Shown here one piece after another: positions 43,464 through 52,493 of a stretch of DNA of 64,000 nt (within the stretch, counting starts at the first letter, position 1; every line of letters starts with the position of its first letter). Made by a program: the position numbers and the translations under genes. The notes under the pieces are model-generated. The model had not been told where the DNA came from. It did not search any database and saw nothing but the letters and a program-made list of their open reading frames with translations. Source of the DNA: Clostridia bacterium (lineage in GTDB: Bacteria; Bacillota; Clostridia; Christensenellales; Aristaeellaceae); contig JAFTWV010000127.1 of assembly GCA_017465155.1 (NCBI GenBank), positions 1 to 64,000 of the forward strand, given 5' to 3'.

Positions 43464-46400
43464 TTACAGAGATTCGAAACGGAAGCCGTAGAAATCAAAC
43501 TGACTGCCAGGCAGGAATACAAACGTCACCGAGCACACGCCGGGCAGCACATCCAATTCAAAGCTTTGCTCACCGCGCTGTCCGCCCCGGAACTGCGCAA
43601 GACCAGTCAGCTGGTCGCCGTCAGCATTCTGGAATCGGATGGTGACAGGGTTTTCATTCAGCGGCGTACATGCGTCAAGTGTCAGCTTTGCCTTTGCAGC
43701 AGCACCGAAATCCATGTTCTCGTAGATCAGAGAAACGTTGTTGCCGATGCCCAGCACGCCTTCATTGGTCCGGGTGAAGCTGTCGCCATAAACTGCATCT
43801 GCCTCCAGAGAGGTCAGCGGCAGCCAAGCACGGCTTTGCCTGGTGAAGGAGAAGCCCTTCAGGTGAATCTTATCCGTCATGGTGATACACAGCGTGTGCA
43901 CGCCTGTCAGACGACGCGGGAGCTTATATGTCTCCGGCTGGTAAACATTCCAGCGGGACGGCTTCTGATAAGGCAAAACAGCGAGAATCTCACCGCCGTC
44001 ACGGGGATCGCCATCCCAGAGCGTGATGTCATAATGCTTGCTGTCCAGCGCAAAAATGGGCATGTAGATTTCGTCCGAACCAACATCGCCGAAGTCAATG
44101 TTGGTATATCCAGCCATACTCTCTCCGTCACGGGAGAAGGATACGCCCTGCTCATTACCGTTGCCGATATCACCGTAGCTCAGGGTGTAGAGACCGCCGG
44201 TAATGAAGCCATAGGGATCAAGATTCGGCTGCCCCATGCCTTGAATGGTGATTTCCTGCTGACTGATCACGCGTGGATGATCATAGCCATTACAACACAT
44301 CGCCCGCAGATACACCAAGCCGTCTCCCACGCCGGTCACAGTCACCGTATCGCCGTTCACTTCATATTCCGCACATACGCTATCGATACCCTTTGCGTTG
44401 GTAATGCGATAGGATATCTCCTGCTGCATGGCATTTTCAGGACAGCATTTTACGCAGAACGTCACCGAGGGATGCTCAGGCGTGAGCTCCTTTCCGGACA
44501 TCGGTGCAAGCTCAATCCTGCGGACGGGCGTTTCATCCTGTGCCTGTACATCAGGGCAAAGGGTGGCGCGGCAGCTTCGTCCCTCAGTAATGTTCGCAGG
44601 CAGTACAGGGATTTCCAGAACGGCAGACTCCTTGCCGGGAGAAGTCACCTCGATGCGCGCCGTACCGGATTCCATCCGCGCGCCAACCATCGCAAGAAGC
44701 TTGCCGGAGAACAGACGTCGGCTCGTAGTCTTGTAACCGTCACGATCCGTGGAATCGCCGTTATCCAGACCCAGCAGACGTGCCGCACCGGTTACCCGTA
44801 CATGCACCCTGTCGACCGCATTATCAACGGGACGTCCCTGATCATCTTCCATAGAGATCGTGATAAAGGTCATATCTTCGCCGTCTGCCTGCAGCGTAGC
44901 ATCCTCGGCAGAAACTACGATCCGATGACTTTCACCCGGCGTACAGCGTATGTCTTCTGCAATCACCTGGCCATTTTCATCGTATGCCTTCACTCGCAGC
45001 TCCCCGGGCACGAAGGGCACCTGCCAGGTAGGGCGGCAATGCTCCCATTCCGTGCGGCTGACATCCTTCCGACCAAGCGATTTTCCATTCAGGAACAGCT
45101 CGGCAGATGCTCCGTTGGTCATCACAGCCACATCAATCATCTGGCCGGGATTCCAATCCCAGTACACGCCAATGTGAGCCATCGGCTCATCATTCCAGAG
45201 TGATTTATACAGGTACCAGTAATCCTTAGGGAACACACAGGTATCCATCATGCCGAAGTAAGAGGAACGCGTATGATATGGCGTGGGCTCACCGATATAG
45301 TCAATGCCCGTCCAGAGATACTGTCCCAGAGAGAAGGGCGTATTCAGATCCTCCACAACGCATCGGCGCATATCCTTCGTGCCCCAGGAGGTCGTGCTGT
45401 TGCCAAGAGAAGAGCACTGCAGATCATCATCAGAAAGAATCGACGCGCTCATGGGGAAACGGTAGATGCCGCGGCTGGATACCGCAGAAGCTGTTTCACT
45501 GCCGTAAATCACCCATTCAGGATGCTTTTCATGGTGGTCCGCATAGAGCTTCTCACCGTAATTATAGCCGACTGCCTGTACAAACTCAGCACACTTCTGC
45601 GCGCCCTCCCATGGCATGAAATTGCTGCCGATAGTGGTCACAGCATTTTCTCTGGGATCGTGCTGCCGGACAAGGTCGCTCAGCATCTTCGTCACATGCA
45701 TAGCATGGGGATCGATATGCGTGTCAATAATCTCGTTGCCGATCGACCACATAAACAATGAAGGATGATTGCGGTCACGCCGTACCCAGGCCGCAACATC
45801 GCCGGCCGCGTCTGTATCGAAGAACCTGGCATAATCGTAGGTCGTCTTGCTGCGCTGCCACATATCAAAGGCTTCGTCTACCACGAGGATACCCATCTCA
45901 TCGCACAAATCCATCACCTGCCTTGCAGGCGGATTATGGCTTGTACGAAGGCTGTTCACGCCCATCTTCTTCATCGCAAGGAGCTGACGACGCATGGCTT
46001 TGACATGGAACGCGGATCCAAGCGCACCCAGATCGTGATGCAGGCACACACCGTGCAGCTTGACATGCTTGCCATTTACAAGGAGGCCGCGATCTGACGT
46101 CAATTCATAGCTGCGGAAGCCCACATTCTCGCGGATCATCTGATCTCCGCAAACTGTTTCAAGGGTGTAACAGTAAGGATCATCCACGTTCCAGAGCTGC
46201 GGCGATTCAACCTTCAAGCAGGCTGACGCTTTATCGCCTTCGATCATAGCCGAAGCCTGCACAACAGTCCGTTCACCATCCAGCAGCCGATGCTGCACAG
46301 TCTTTTGATCACCCTCGCCCGTCAGCTCCGTTTCAACAAACAGCAGCCATGCCCCATCCCGCTCCTCGGTGCAGACATAGGTGCCGTCCAGCGCAATATG

Positions 46401-46832
46401 CCGCTTGTCCAGCACATGCAGCGTAACGTCGCGGTAAATACCGGCGCCGGAATACCAGCGGCTGTTGGGGCTCTGATGACGAATGTGAACATGCAGAACA
46501 TTCTCGCCCTCCCGCAGGAGACCCGTGAGATCTGCATCAAAGGCTGTATAGCCATAATGATTGGTGCAGACGACTGCTCCGTTCAGCAATACATCACAGT
46601 CCATATATACACCGTCAAATCGAATAATGACAGCCTTGTTCAGCCAGCATGCAGGTACATTCAGCACGCGGCGATACCAGCCATCAGCATCTTCATAGAG
46701 GTTATTCTCCTGCGCGATCAGGAAATCATGCGGCAGATCAACCTCTGTCCAGCATGCAGCTTCTGCCTGCTCCAGACAGCTTTGATTGGGAAGCTTCACA
46801 AAGCTCCACGCATCATTAAACAGACGCTCCAT
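43464..46832 (-). CDS. GH2 beta-galactosidase-like glycoside hydrolase with extra C-terminal domains
   Basis: 1122 residues, no signal peptide. N-terminal sugar-binding domain (VDLPHDFLIAQEN, RWYSGAGIYRDV), Ig-like domain, then the GH2 TIM barrel with LHGVCLHHDLGALG, SLRTSHNPPA, the acid/base in MWSIGNEI and the nucleophile in IYGSETAS. After WHD-like W-N-W-N-P-G and a DUF4982 region (LFLNGKSLGRKDV) there are three further beta-sandwich domains, the last two carbohydrate-binding-like (TNIDFGDVGSDEIYMPIF; YENMDFGAAAKAKLTLDA). Start ATG 46832 follows GGAGG by eight bases. Substrate could be a galactoside, arabinoside or glucuronide. Confidence 0.92.
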   Translation of the reverse strand: MERLFNDAWSFVKLPNQSCLEQAEAACWTEVDLPHDFLIAQENNLYEDADGWYRRVLNVPACWLNKAVIIRFDGVYMDCDVLLNGAVVCTNHYGYTAFDADLTGLLREGENVLHVHIRHQSPNSRWYSGAGIYRDVTLHVLDKRHIALDGTYVCTEERDGAWLLFVETELTGEGDQKTVQHRLLDGERTVVQASAMIEGDKASACLKVESPQLWNVDDPYCYTLETVCGDQMIRENVGFRSYELTSDRGLLVNGKHVKLHGVCLHHDLGALGSAFHVKAMRRQLLAMKKMGVNSLRTSHNPPARQVMDLCDEMGILVVDEAFDMWQRSKTTYDYARFFDTDAAGDVAAWVRRDRNHPSLFMWSIGNEIIDTHIDPHAMHVTKMLSDLVRQHDPRENAVTTIGSNFMPWEGAQKCAEFVQAVGYNYGEKLYADHHEKHPEWVIYGSETASAVSSRGIYRFPMSASILSDDDLQCSSLGNSTTSWGTKDMRRCVVEDLNTPFSLGQYLWTGIDYIGEPTPYHTRSSYFGMMDTCVFPKDYWYLYKSLWNDEPMAHIGVYWDWNPGQMIDVAVMTNGASAELFLNGKSLGRKDVSRTEWEHCRPTWQVPFVPGELRVKAYDENGQVIAEDIRCTPGESHRIVVSAEDATLQADGEDMTFITISMEDDQGRPVDNAVDRVHVRVTGAARLLGLDNGDSTDRDGYKTTSRRLFSGKLLAMVGARMESGTARIEVTSPGKESAVLEIPVLPANITEGRSCRATLCPDVQAQDETPVRRIELAPMSGKELTPEHPSVTFCVKCCPENAMQQEISYRITNAKGIDSVCAEYEVNGDTVTVTGVGDGLVYLRAMCCNGYDHPRVISQQEITIQGMGQPNLDPYGFITGGLYTLSYGDIGNGNEQGVSFSRDGESMAGYTNIDFGDVGSDEIYMPIFALDSKHYDITLWDGDPRDGGEILAVLPYQKPSRWNVYQPETYKLPRRLTGVHTLCITMTDKIHLKGFSFTRQSRAWLPLTSLEADAVYGDSFTRTNEGVLGIGNNVSLIYENMDFGAAAKAKLTLDACTPLNENPVTIRFQNADGDQLTGLAQFRGGQRGEQSFELDVLPGVCSVTFVFLPGSQFDFYGFRFESL

Positions 46833-46947
46833 TGCGTTATCCTCCGTAGCGTACATACATATAGGGTCTTTGGAACCATTTATAATTTCGATGCAATGTC
46901 CTCAAATCCTGCTGAATTGCTTCGTTTGCATGGAAAAAGACACAAAA

Positions 46948-47008
46948 CGAACCGTTTTTTCACCGACTTTCAGTCTGTATTTTTCATTCAGACCGAACGT
47001 GCGGTTCG
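46948..47008. promoter_or_regulatory. dyad operator candidate in the GH2/MBL divergent gap
   Basis: The 317-base A/T-rich gap between GH2 and the CPSF-like gene holds CGAAC-N5-GTTCG (46994-47008) and a further half-site CGAACCG (46948-46954), whose complement CGGTTCG is at 47002-47008. It could be a repressor or activator site for the GH2 gene. No regulator gene is adjacent. The region also contains A/T tracts. Confidence 0.4.
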
Positions 47009-47077
47009 ACATAATCTTTCCAGACCTATCGTCGGTTTTTGTCAATATAGAGGATCAACTTGATATCGCTGTACCAT

Positions 47078-47106
47078 TTGACACTGTGCAGCAAATGGTA
47101 TAAAAT
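47078..47106 (+). promoter_or_regulatory. promoter of the CPSF-like MBL gene
   Basis: TTGACA (47078-47083), 17 bases, TAAAAT (47101-47106). Confidence 0.6.
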
Positions 47107-47149
47107 ATATGCAGACAAATTGCATGCGATCTGAAAGGAGCAACGTATT

Positions 47150-48766
47150 ATGAAAGTCACATTTCTTGGCGCGAATCATGAAGTGACCGGCAGCCGTACG
47201 CTGATCGAATGGCGTGATGGCCGGTATGCACTGGTAGACTGCGGCATGGAGCAGGGCCAGAATGAATACGAGAATGCCGAAATGCCCGTCAGCGCCAAGC
47301 AGATCGAATATGTATTCATCACCCACGCTCATATTGATCACACCGGCATGCTGCCCAAGCTCTGGCGTGACGGCTTCCGCGGAAAGGTTTATACCACCCG
47401 CGCTACGTCCAACCTGTGCAGCATTATGCTGGCAGACAGCGCGCATATCCAAATGTCCGACGCAGAATATCAAACAAAGAAGAACAAGCGTAAGGGATTG
47501 CCTGCAGTAGAACCGGCGTATGACATGAATGATGTCAACGAGCTCCTGCGCAACTTCCGTCCCTGCGGCTATGAAGAAACCATCCGTGTGGACGAAGGAT
47601 TGACCGTTTCCTTCTCTGATATTGGTCATCTGATGGGAAGCGCTGCCGTTTCCCTTTGGCTGGATGACGGTCATGTCCGAAAGAAAATCGTATTCTCCGG
47701 CGATGTGGGCAACCTGAACCAGCCCATCCTGAATGATCCCAGGCTTATCAAAGACGCGGATTATGTTGTTATCGAGTCTACCTATGGCAACCGCGAACAT
47801 GCAGCACGCATCGATCCAACCCCTGCGATGGTCGATGTGATCCAGCGTACGCTTGACCGCGGCGGCAATGTCATCATCCCTTCCTTCGCCGTGGGGCGCA
47901 CACAGGAGATGTTATACATCATCCGCGACATCAAGATGAATGGTCTTGTTCATGGCCACGACGGCTTCCCTGTTTATGTGGAGAGCCCGCTTGCCAATGA
48001 GGCAACAGCAGTCTTTCTGCAGTGTGACACGGAATGCCTGGATCCCTCTGCACAGGCTGTTATGGCTCAAGGCGTGAACCCCATCTCCTTCCCGGAACTG
48101 GAAACCGTCGTTACCGCCGATGAATCCAAGAAGCTCAATGCCAGCAAGATTCCCGGTGTTATCATTTCTGCCAGCGGTATGTGTGACGCCGGCAGAGTCC
48201 GTCATCACCTGAAGCACAACCTGTGGCGGCCTGAATGCACGGTACTCTTCGTCGGTTATCAGGCCAATGGTACTCTTGGCCGCCAACTGCAGGACGGCAA
48301 GAAGGAAGTCCGCGTACTTGGTGAGGAAATCACCGTTGCTGCAGAGATTGCAACGCTGCAGGGCGTAAGCGGCCATGCTGATAAAAACGGTCTCCTTCGC
48401 TGGATGGATGGTTTTTGCCCCACTCCGGCACAGATTTTCGTCAACCACGGCGATCATGATCAGGCAACGGCATTCGTCGAAACTCTGAAGGCCCGTTACA
48501 ACGGCGTCAAAGTCGACTGTCCCTGGTCCGGCAGTGAATTCGATCTGGCCAGCGGAGAATGGACCCGCATCACCGAGGGCGTGCGTTTTGTCAAGAAAAA
48601 GCTGCAAAGCGAGGGACAATCTGCTCAGCAGCAGGCTCATAATGCCCTGATGAACGCCATTGAAAAACTGGAAAACGCCGCGCGGAACTGCCGCGGACTT
48701 GCCAATGGCGAGCTGAAGCGCCTGACCGAAAGCGTGGAGCGCATTCTGCGCGATATCCGAGAATAA
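47150..48766 (+). CDS. CPSF/beta-CASP MBL-fold ribonuclease-like protein
   Basis: A 538-residue metallo-beta-lactamase/beta-CASP protein: THAHIDHTGMLP (HxHxDH), SDIGHLMGSA, VFSGDVGN, the beta-CASP insertion with SFAVGRTQEML and SPLANEAT, SASGMCDAGRVRHHL, and the RMMBL C-terminal FVNHGDHDQ. Family relatives are exo- or endoribonucleases. A helical, charged C-terminus (about 485-538) is an extension. Start behind AAAGGAGC. Next gene is 27 bases downstream. Confidence 0.9.
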   Translation: MKVTFLGANHEVTGSRTLIEWRDGRYALVDCGMEQGQNEYENAEMPVSAKQIEYVFITHAHIDHTGMLPKLWRDGFRGKVYTTRATSNLCSIMLADSAHIQMSDAEYQTKKNKRKGLPAVEPAYDMNDVNELLRNFRPCGYEETIRVDEGLTVSFSDIGHLMGSAAVSLWLDDGHVRKKIVFSGDVGNLNQPILNDPRLIKDADYVVIESTYGNREHAARIDPTPAMVDVIQRTLDRGGNVIIPSFAVGRTQEMLYIIRDIKMNGLVHGHDGFPVYVESPLANEATAVFLQCDTECLDPSAQAVMAQGVNPISFPELETVVTADESKKLNASKIPGVIISASGMCDAGRVRHHLKHNLWRPECTVLFVGYQANGTLGRQLQDGKKEVRVLGEEITVAAEIATLQGVSGHADKNGLLRWMDGFCPTPAQIFVNHGDHDQATAFVETLKARYNGVKVDCPWSGSEFDLASGEWTRITEGVRFVKKKLQSEGQSAQQQAHNALMNAIEKLENAARNCRGLANGELKRLTESVERILRDIRE

Positions 48767-48793
48767 GCAACATCATAGTCTGGAGGCACGTCT

Positions 48794-49513
48794 ATGCGGC
48801 CCTTGATCGGTATTACAACGGTAATTTCTGACGATGAAAAGACTTTGCAGCTTGGGCAGAGCAACACGAAGGTTCTGCTTGAAGCAGGAGCACTCCCTGT
48901 GCTCCTGCCGCCGACAACGGATGACGCCCTGATTTTGCAGTATATTCAGACCGTGGACGGCGTACTGTTTTCCGGCGGCGGCGACGTTGATCCTCTTCTC
49001 TTTGGTGAAACACAGCAGTGGGCCAGCGGTCCCATTAACCCTCTCCGGGATGAATTCGAGCTGAAGCTGTGCAAAGCGCTCCTCAAGCATCCTGAGAAAC
49101 CCGTTTTGGGCATATGCCGCGGCTTTCAGGTGATGAACATCGCCCTGGGCGGTGATATCTATCAGGATCTGCAGAGCGGCTTTGAAGGCCAGACCCTTGC
49201 CCACCGGCAAAAGCAGGCAGGAAAATACGCCTCCCATCCTGTGCAGATTACCGATAGCTGCCTGATGCACGATGTCGTTCAATCAGATACGCTGTTGGTT
49301 AATTCCTTTCATCACCAAGCCCTGCGGCGCATGGGCGACGGCTTTCGCGTCACAGCCACTGCACCCGACGGCGTGATCGAATCAGCCGAACTGACAGATC
49401 ATCCTTTTTTCATCGGCGTACAATGGCATCCCGAGCTGCTGTGTCAAGCGCAGAATGCAGGCGTTCACATGGATCTGTTCAAAGCCTTTGTCCGCGCTGC
49501 ACAGCACTCCTGA
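48794..49513 (+). CDS. gamma-glutamyl-gamma-aminobutyrate hydrolase family protein (class I amidotransferase)
   Basis: A 239-residue C26/PuuD-like hydrolase: FSGGGDVDPLL, the nucleophile elbow GICRGFQ (Cys at about 105), NSFHHQA and the catalytic QWHPE. Members split gamma-glutamyl amides such as gamma-glutamyl-GABA; others are uncharacterised. Operon partner of the CPSF-like gene. Confidence 0.9.
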   Translation: MRPLIGITTVISDDEKTLQLGQSNTKVLLEAGALPVLLPPTTDDALILQYIQTVDGVLFSGGGDVDPLLFGETQQWASGPINPLRDEFELKLCKALLKHPEKPVLGICRGFQVMNIALGGDIYQDLQSGFEGQTLAHRQKQAGKYASHPVQITDSCLMHDVVQSDTLLVNSFHHQALRRMGDGFRVTATAPDGVIESAELTDHPFFIGVQWHPELLCQAQNAGVHMDLFKAFVRAAQHS

Positions 49514-49529
49514 AACACAGTGAAATAAG

Positions 49530-49570
49530 AGCAGCATCCCATCATGCATGCAGGGATGCTGCTTTCTTTG
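49530..49570. terminator. terminator between C26 and DUF2441 genes
   Basis: AGCAGCATCCC and GGGATGCTGCT perfect arms, then TTCTTTG on the plus strand. Confidence 0.85.
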
Positions 49571-49571
49571 T

Positions 49572-50123
49572 TTACACAGGAATATTGGCATTGATTTCAC
49601 GCACAATGCGGACAACCTCAATTTCTCCGTCCACGAGCATCTCCCACACGGGCGCTCCTTCTTCATTGGGGAGATTTTCCCAATATCGTTTTGCCCTGAC
49701 AAGGTTGTCAGCCCGATCCGGCGTACCGTCGAAGCAGTTGCATGCGTCGCCGATAAAGCAGCGCCCTTCGACCCGCATTTCAACAATAGCATAGGTCGGA
49801 CGGCCGATCCTTGCAAAAAACTCGCCCCAGCGTTCAGCTTCCTCAAGTTCCCGGGACACATACAAACATGCCATCCGGGACGGATACTCCGGATAGCAGG
49901 AACGCCGCACTTCCTCCAGTACAAGCTCCCGCAGCGCAACGTCCAGGTGATGATCCAGCGGGAGCTCATACTTCTCCGGATTCTCATATACATCCCGAAC
50001 CTGATCCACACGCTCCATCACACGTTGGTACACACCGCTGTGATGCGTGTCATCAAAGAGAATGCGTTGCCCGAGCTGCATCGGTCTGTCCGTAACAACA
50101 TGATAAACATTCCTCTGCTGCAC
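49572..50123 (-). CDS. DUF2441-type protein
   Basis: A 183-residue protein with VYHVVTDRPMQLGQRILFD at the start, an alpha-helical middle (LDHHLDVALRELVLEEVR) and CFIGDACNCFDGTPDR toward the end, matching the DUF2441 pattern I know from clostridia. The M-Q-x-R-x-x-Y start and conserved RYAKRYW-like AKRYWENL are consistent. Function unknown; it may be an ADP-ribosylation-fold relative, but this is not proven. Confidence 0.65.
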   Translation of the reverse strand: MQQRNVYHVVTDRPMQLGQRILFDDTHHSGVYQRVMERVDQVRDVYENPEKYELPLDHHLDVALRELVLEEVRRSCYPEYPSRMACLYVSRELEEAERWGEFFARIGRPTYAIVEMRVEGRCFIGDACNCFDGTPDRADNLVRAKRYWENLPNEEGAPVWEMLVDGEIEVVRIVREINANIPV

Positions 50124-50140
50124 GCCCTCGATCTCCTTTC

Positions 50141-50179
50141 AAACAAAAACAGGCTGACAGAACATGTCCGACAGCCTGT
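50141..50179 (-). terminator. terminator after the ATP-grasp gene
   Basis: Minus strand ACAGGCTG and CAGCCTGT arms with a U-tract TTTTGTTTG, immediately after the stop at 50197. Confidence 0.8.
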
Positions 50180-50196
50180 AAGCAGTCCTAAAGCCC

Positions 50197-51204
50197 TTAA
50201 CAATCAATAAACTTGCGGAATTCAGGAAGAATGCCAATGCCATCCGGATAGTGCGCGGCAAACTGCGGCACAGCATGACTCGGGAAGCTGTTGCCCTCAA
50301 TGAAGGTTGGGCCATCAGCCGTGATCGCCACGTCCCAGGCAACAAAACGCATCTGCGGTACCTTACGGGCAGCTTCCATACACATCGCCTTTGCCTCCTC
50401 CCAGTACGGAATGGTAAAGCCGATGATGTCCGTACCGGTGATGGGGTGCTTCGTATAGGTATTGCCAGCCTTATCAGCACCAACGGTCAGGAGCGTTCCG
50501 CTCTCCAGATCAATACGGGCAGCCATACCGCCGCAATCGACATTGTCCATGACCTTGCCGTTACCAATTCGCAGGAAGCCGTAAACAATGCCCTCCTGCT
50601 TGTCGCCCAGCAGCGTTGCAATGCGGCAGGTGTTGACGGAGGTCGGACACATGCGTGCCATCTCCGGATGCTGTACGACTATCTCCTCAAGAATGCCAAT
50701 CTCCTTATCCTTGAGCAGCTGGAGAAATGCAGCAGGCCCCTCCGCCCAATCCTCAGGCATGAACTTCAATATCCCCACGCCACTGGAACCTTCCAGGGGC
50801 TTGCCGATCAGGCAGGGCAGTGTCATCATATCGGCGACAGCTTCCACTGTCGTCGCGTCATTGATCAGCAGCCACTTACGCGGGATCCACTCCTTGAACA
50901 GCTCATTAAACTGGGTCTTGTCATCAAAGAAGTGCCAGTAGGCCTTGTCGTTCATACGCCTTACAATGCTGTTGGAAATACCGCGTGTGATGACGGAACG
51001 CCGCTGTGCATCGTTGAGGTTATACATCTGGGCAATCTTATAATCGACATAGCCTGCATTGTACTTCACAGCACATTTGAGCATATCGCACAGGAGCCAC
51101 AGACGGGATTTGCCGGAACGCTCCTTCAGCTGTGCAGTGGTCTTCCACATAGCCTTCCAGTCCATCTTGACCAGACGCTTGAAAAAATACGAAAGACGGC
51201 TCAT
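50197..51204 (-). CDS. sugar-transfer-associated ATP-grasp protein
   Basis: 335 residues. N-terminal helix bundle with RSVITRGISNSIVRRM, then an ATP-grasp core: LIGKPLEGSSGVGILKF (glycine-rich loop), ILEEIVVQHPEMA, TVNTCRIATLLG-like SVNTCRIATL, RIGNG, and FVAWDVAITADGPTFIEGNSFPS (metal ligands). This matches PF14397, whose members are encoded near polysaccharide genes. It lies 36 bases after ychF in the same direction. It could ligate an amino acid or peptide to a glycan; the substrate is unknown. Confidence 0.88.
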   Translation of the reverse strand: MSRLSYFFKRLVKMDWKAMWKTTAQLKERSGKSRLWLLCDMLKCAVKYNAGYVDYKIAQMYNLNDAQRRSVITRGISNSIVRRMNDKAYWHFFDDKTQFNELFKEWIPRKWLLINDATTVEAVADMMTLPCLIGKPLEGSSGVGILKFMPEDWAEGPAAFLQLLKDKEIGILEEIVVQHPEMARMCPTSVNTCRIATLLGDKQEGIVYGFLRIGNGKVMDNVDCGGMAARIDLESGTLLTVGADKAGNTYTKHPITGTDIIGFTIPYWEEAKAMCMEAARKVPQMRFVAWDVAITADGPTFIEGNSFPSHAVPQFAAHYPDGIGILPEFRKFIDC

Positions 51205-51240
51205 GACATAACCTTCCTTCCGTTACAGTTGAGTTACTGA

Positions 51241-52338
51241 TTAAACATTGAAGCGGAACAGCGTAATATCGCCATCCTTCATGACGTACTCCTTACCTTC
51301 GGAGCGGACAAGGCCCTTTTCCTTGCAGGCAGCCATGGAGCCCAACTCAACCAGCGTATCAAAGGGCACAATCTCAGCACGGATGAAGCCCTTCTCAAAA
51401 TCGGTATGAATCTTGCCCGCAGCCTGCGGTGCCTTTGTACCCAGCTTGATGGTCCAGGCACGGCATTCATCCTCGCCGGCAGTCAGGAAGGAGATCAGGC
51501 CCAGCAGACGGTAGCAGGCAGTGATCAGGCGATCAAGACCGCTCTGTCCAATGCCCAGACCTTCGAGGAACTCTGCCTTCTCGTCCGGCTCCATCTGAGC
51601 AATTTCCTCTTCAATGGCAGCAGAAATCACCAGCATTTCGGCATTCTCGGACTTGGCAATAGCCTCCACCTTATCCAGACCGGGAATATCAGCAGGATCA
51701 GCAGCCAGATCATCCTCAGCAATGTTGGCAGCGTAGATGACAGGCTTTGTCGTCAGCAAAAACCATCCGTCCACAATCTCGCGTTCTTCATCATCAAACG
51801 CGCAGGTTCGGGCAGGCTTGCCCATTTCCAGATGATTGTACAGACGCTCCGCCAGATCAACCTCCACGCCAGCCTTCTTGTCACCGCCGCGGAAATTCTT
51901 GATGGCCTTATCCTTGCGGCGCTGAACAGATTCCATATCCGCAAAGATCAATTCAAGATTGATGGTCTCAATATCGCGGGCAGGGTTAATAGAGCCGTCC
52001 ACATGGATGATATTCTCATCCTCAAAGCAGCGGACAACATGAACAATGGCGTCCACCTCACGGATATGGCTGAGGAACTTGTTGCCCAGACCTTCGCCGT
52101 GGGACGCGCCCTTCACCAGGCCGGCAATATCAACGAACTCAATCGTGGTGGGGGTCACCTTCTTGGGGTGATACATACTCGCCAGCACATCCAGACGACT
52201 GTCCGGCACCATAACCATGCCTGTGTTGGGCTCGATGGTGCAGAAGGGGTAATTGGCGGCCTGTGCGCCCGCCTTGGTAATCGCATTGAAAAGGGTGCTC
52301 TTGCCGACATTCGGCAGACCCACTACGCCAAGCTTCAT
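51241..52338 (-). CDS. ychF: ribosome-binding ATPase YchF
   Basis: A 365-residue Obg-family ATPase: G1 GLPNVGKST (7-15), [21 protein letters not shown] (G3), coiled-coil insertion and C-terminal TGS domain ([15 protein letters not shown], then KGFIRAEIV). Binds ATP rather than GTP and the ribosome in known members. Start ATG 52338 lies after AAGGAGA by about eleven bases. Confidence 0.96.
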   Translation of the reverse strand: MKLGVVGLPNVGKSTLFNAITKAGAQAANYPFCTIEPNTGMVMVPDSRLDVLASMYHPKKVTPTTIEFVDIAGLVKGASHGEGLGNKFLSHIREVDAIVHVVRCFEDENIIHVDGSINPARDIETINLELIFADMESVQRRKDKAIKNFRGGDKKAGVEVDLAERLYNHLEMGKPARTCAFDDEEREIVDGWFLLTTKPVIYAANIAEDDLAADPADIPGLDKVEAIAKSENAEMLVISAAIEEEIAQMEPDEKAEFLEGLGIGQSGLDRLITACYRLLGLISFLTAGEDECRAWTIKLGTKAPQAAGKIHTDFEKGFIRAEIVPFDTLVELGSMAACKEKGLVRSEGKEYVMKDGDITLFRFNV

Positions 52339-52381
52339 GTGTTCAAAGTCTCCTTCGTATTTGGTAATGGCAATCTCTTTT

Positions 52382-52410
52382 ATTATAAACGGTTTAGCGA
52401 GAAAATGCAA
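52382..52410 (-). promoter_or_regulatory. ychF promoter
   Basis: Minus strand TTGCAT (52405-52410), 17 bases, TATAAT (52382-52387). Confidence 0.7.
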
Positions 52411-52453
52411 TCATCCTGCAAAATTTCAGCATGATCAGTTTCCAGCAAGCCGA

Positions 52454-52488
52454 CAAAAAAGCGGCTGCGAACATTGCGCCGCAGCCGC
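52454..52488 (-). terminator. terminator of the ylqF-to-glycosyltransferase operon
   Basis: Minus strand GCGGCTGCG and CGCAGCCGC arms followed by TTTTTTG. Confidence 0.9.
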
Positions 52489-52493
52489 ATGGC

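Noticed and set aside
44428..44736. Other overlapping frames within GH2
   Set aside because: They lie inside the well-supported hydrolase gene and lack start signals.
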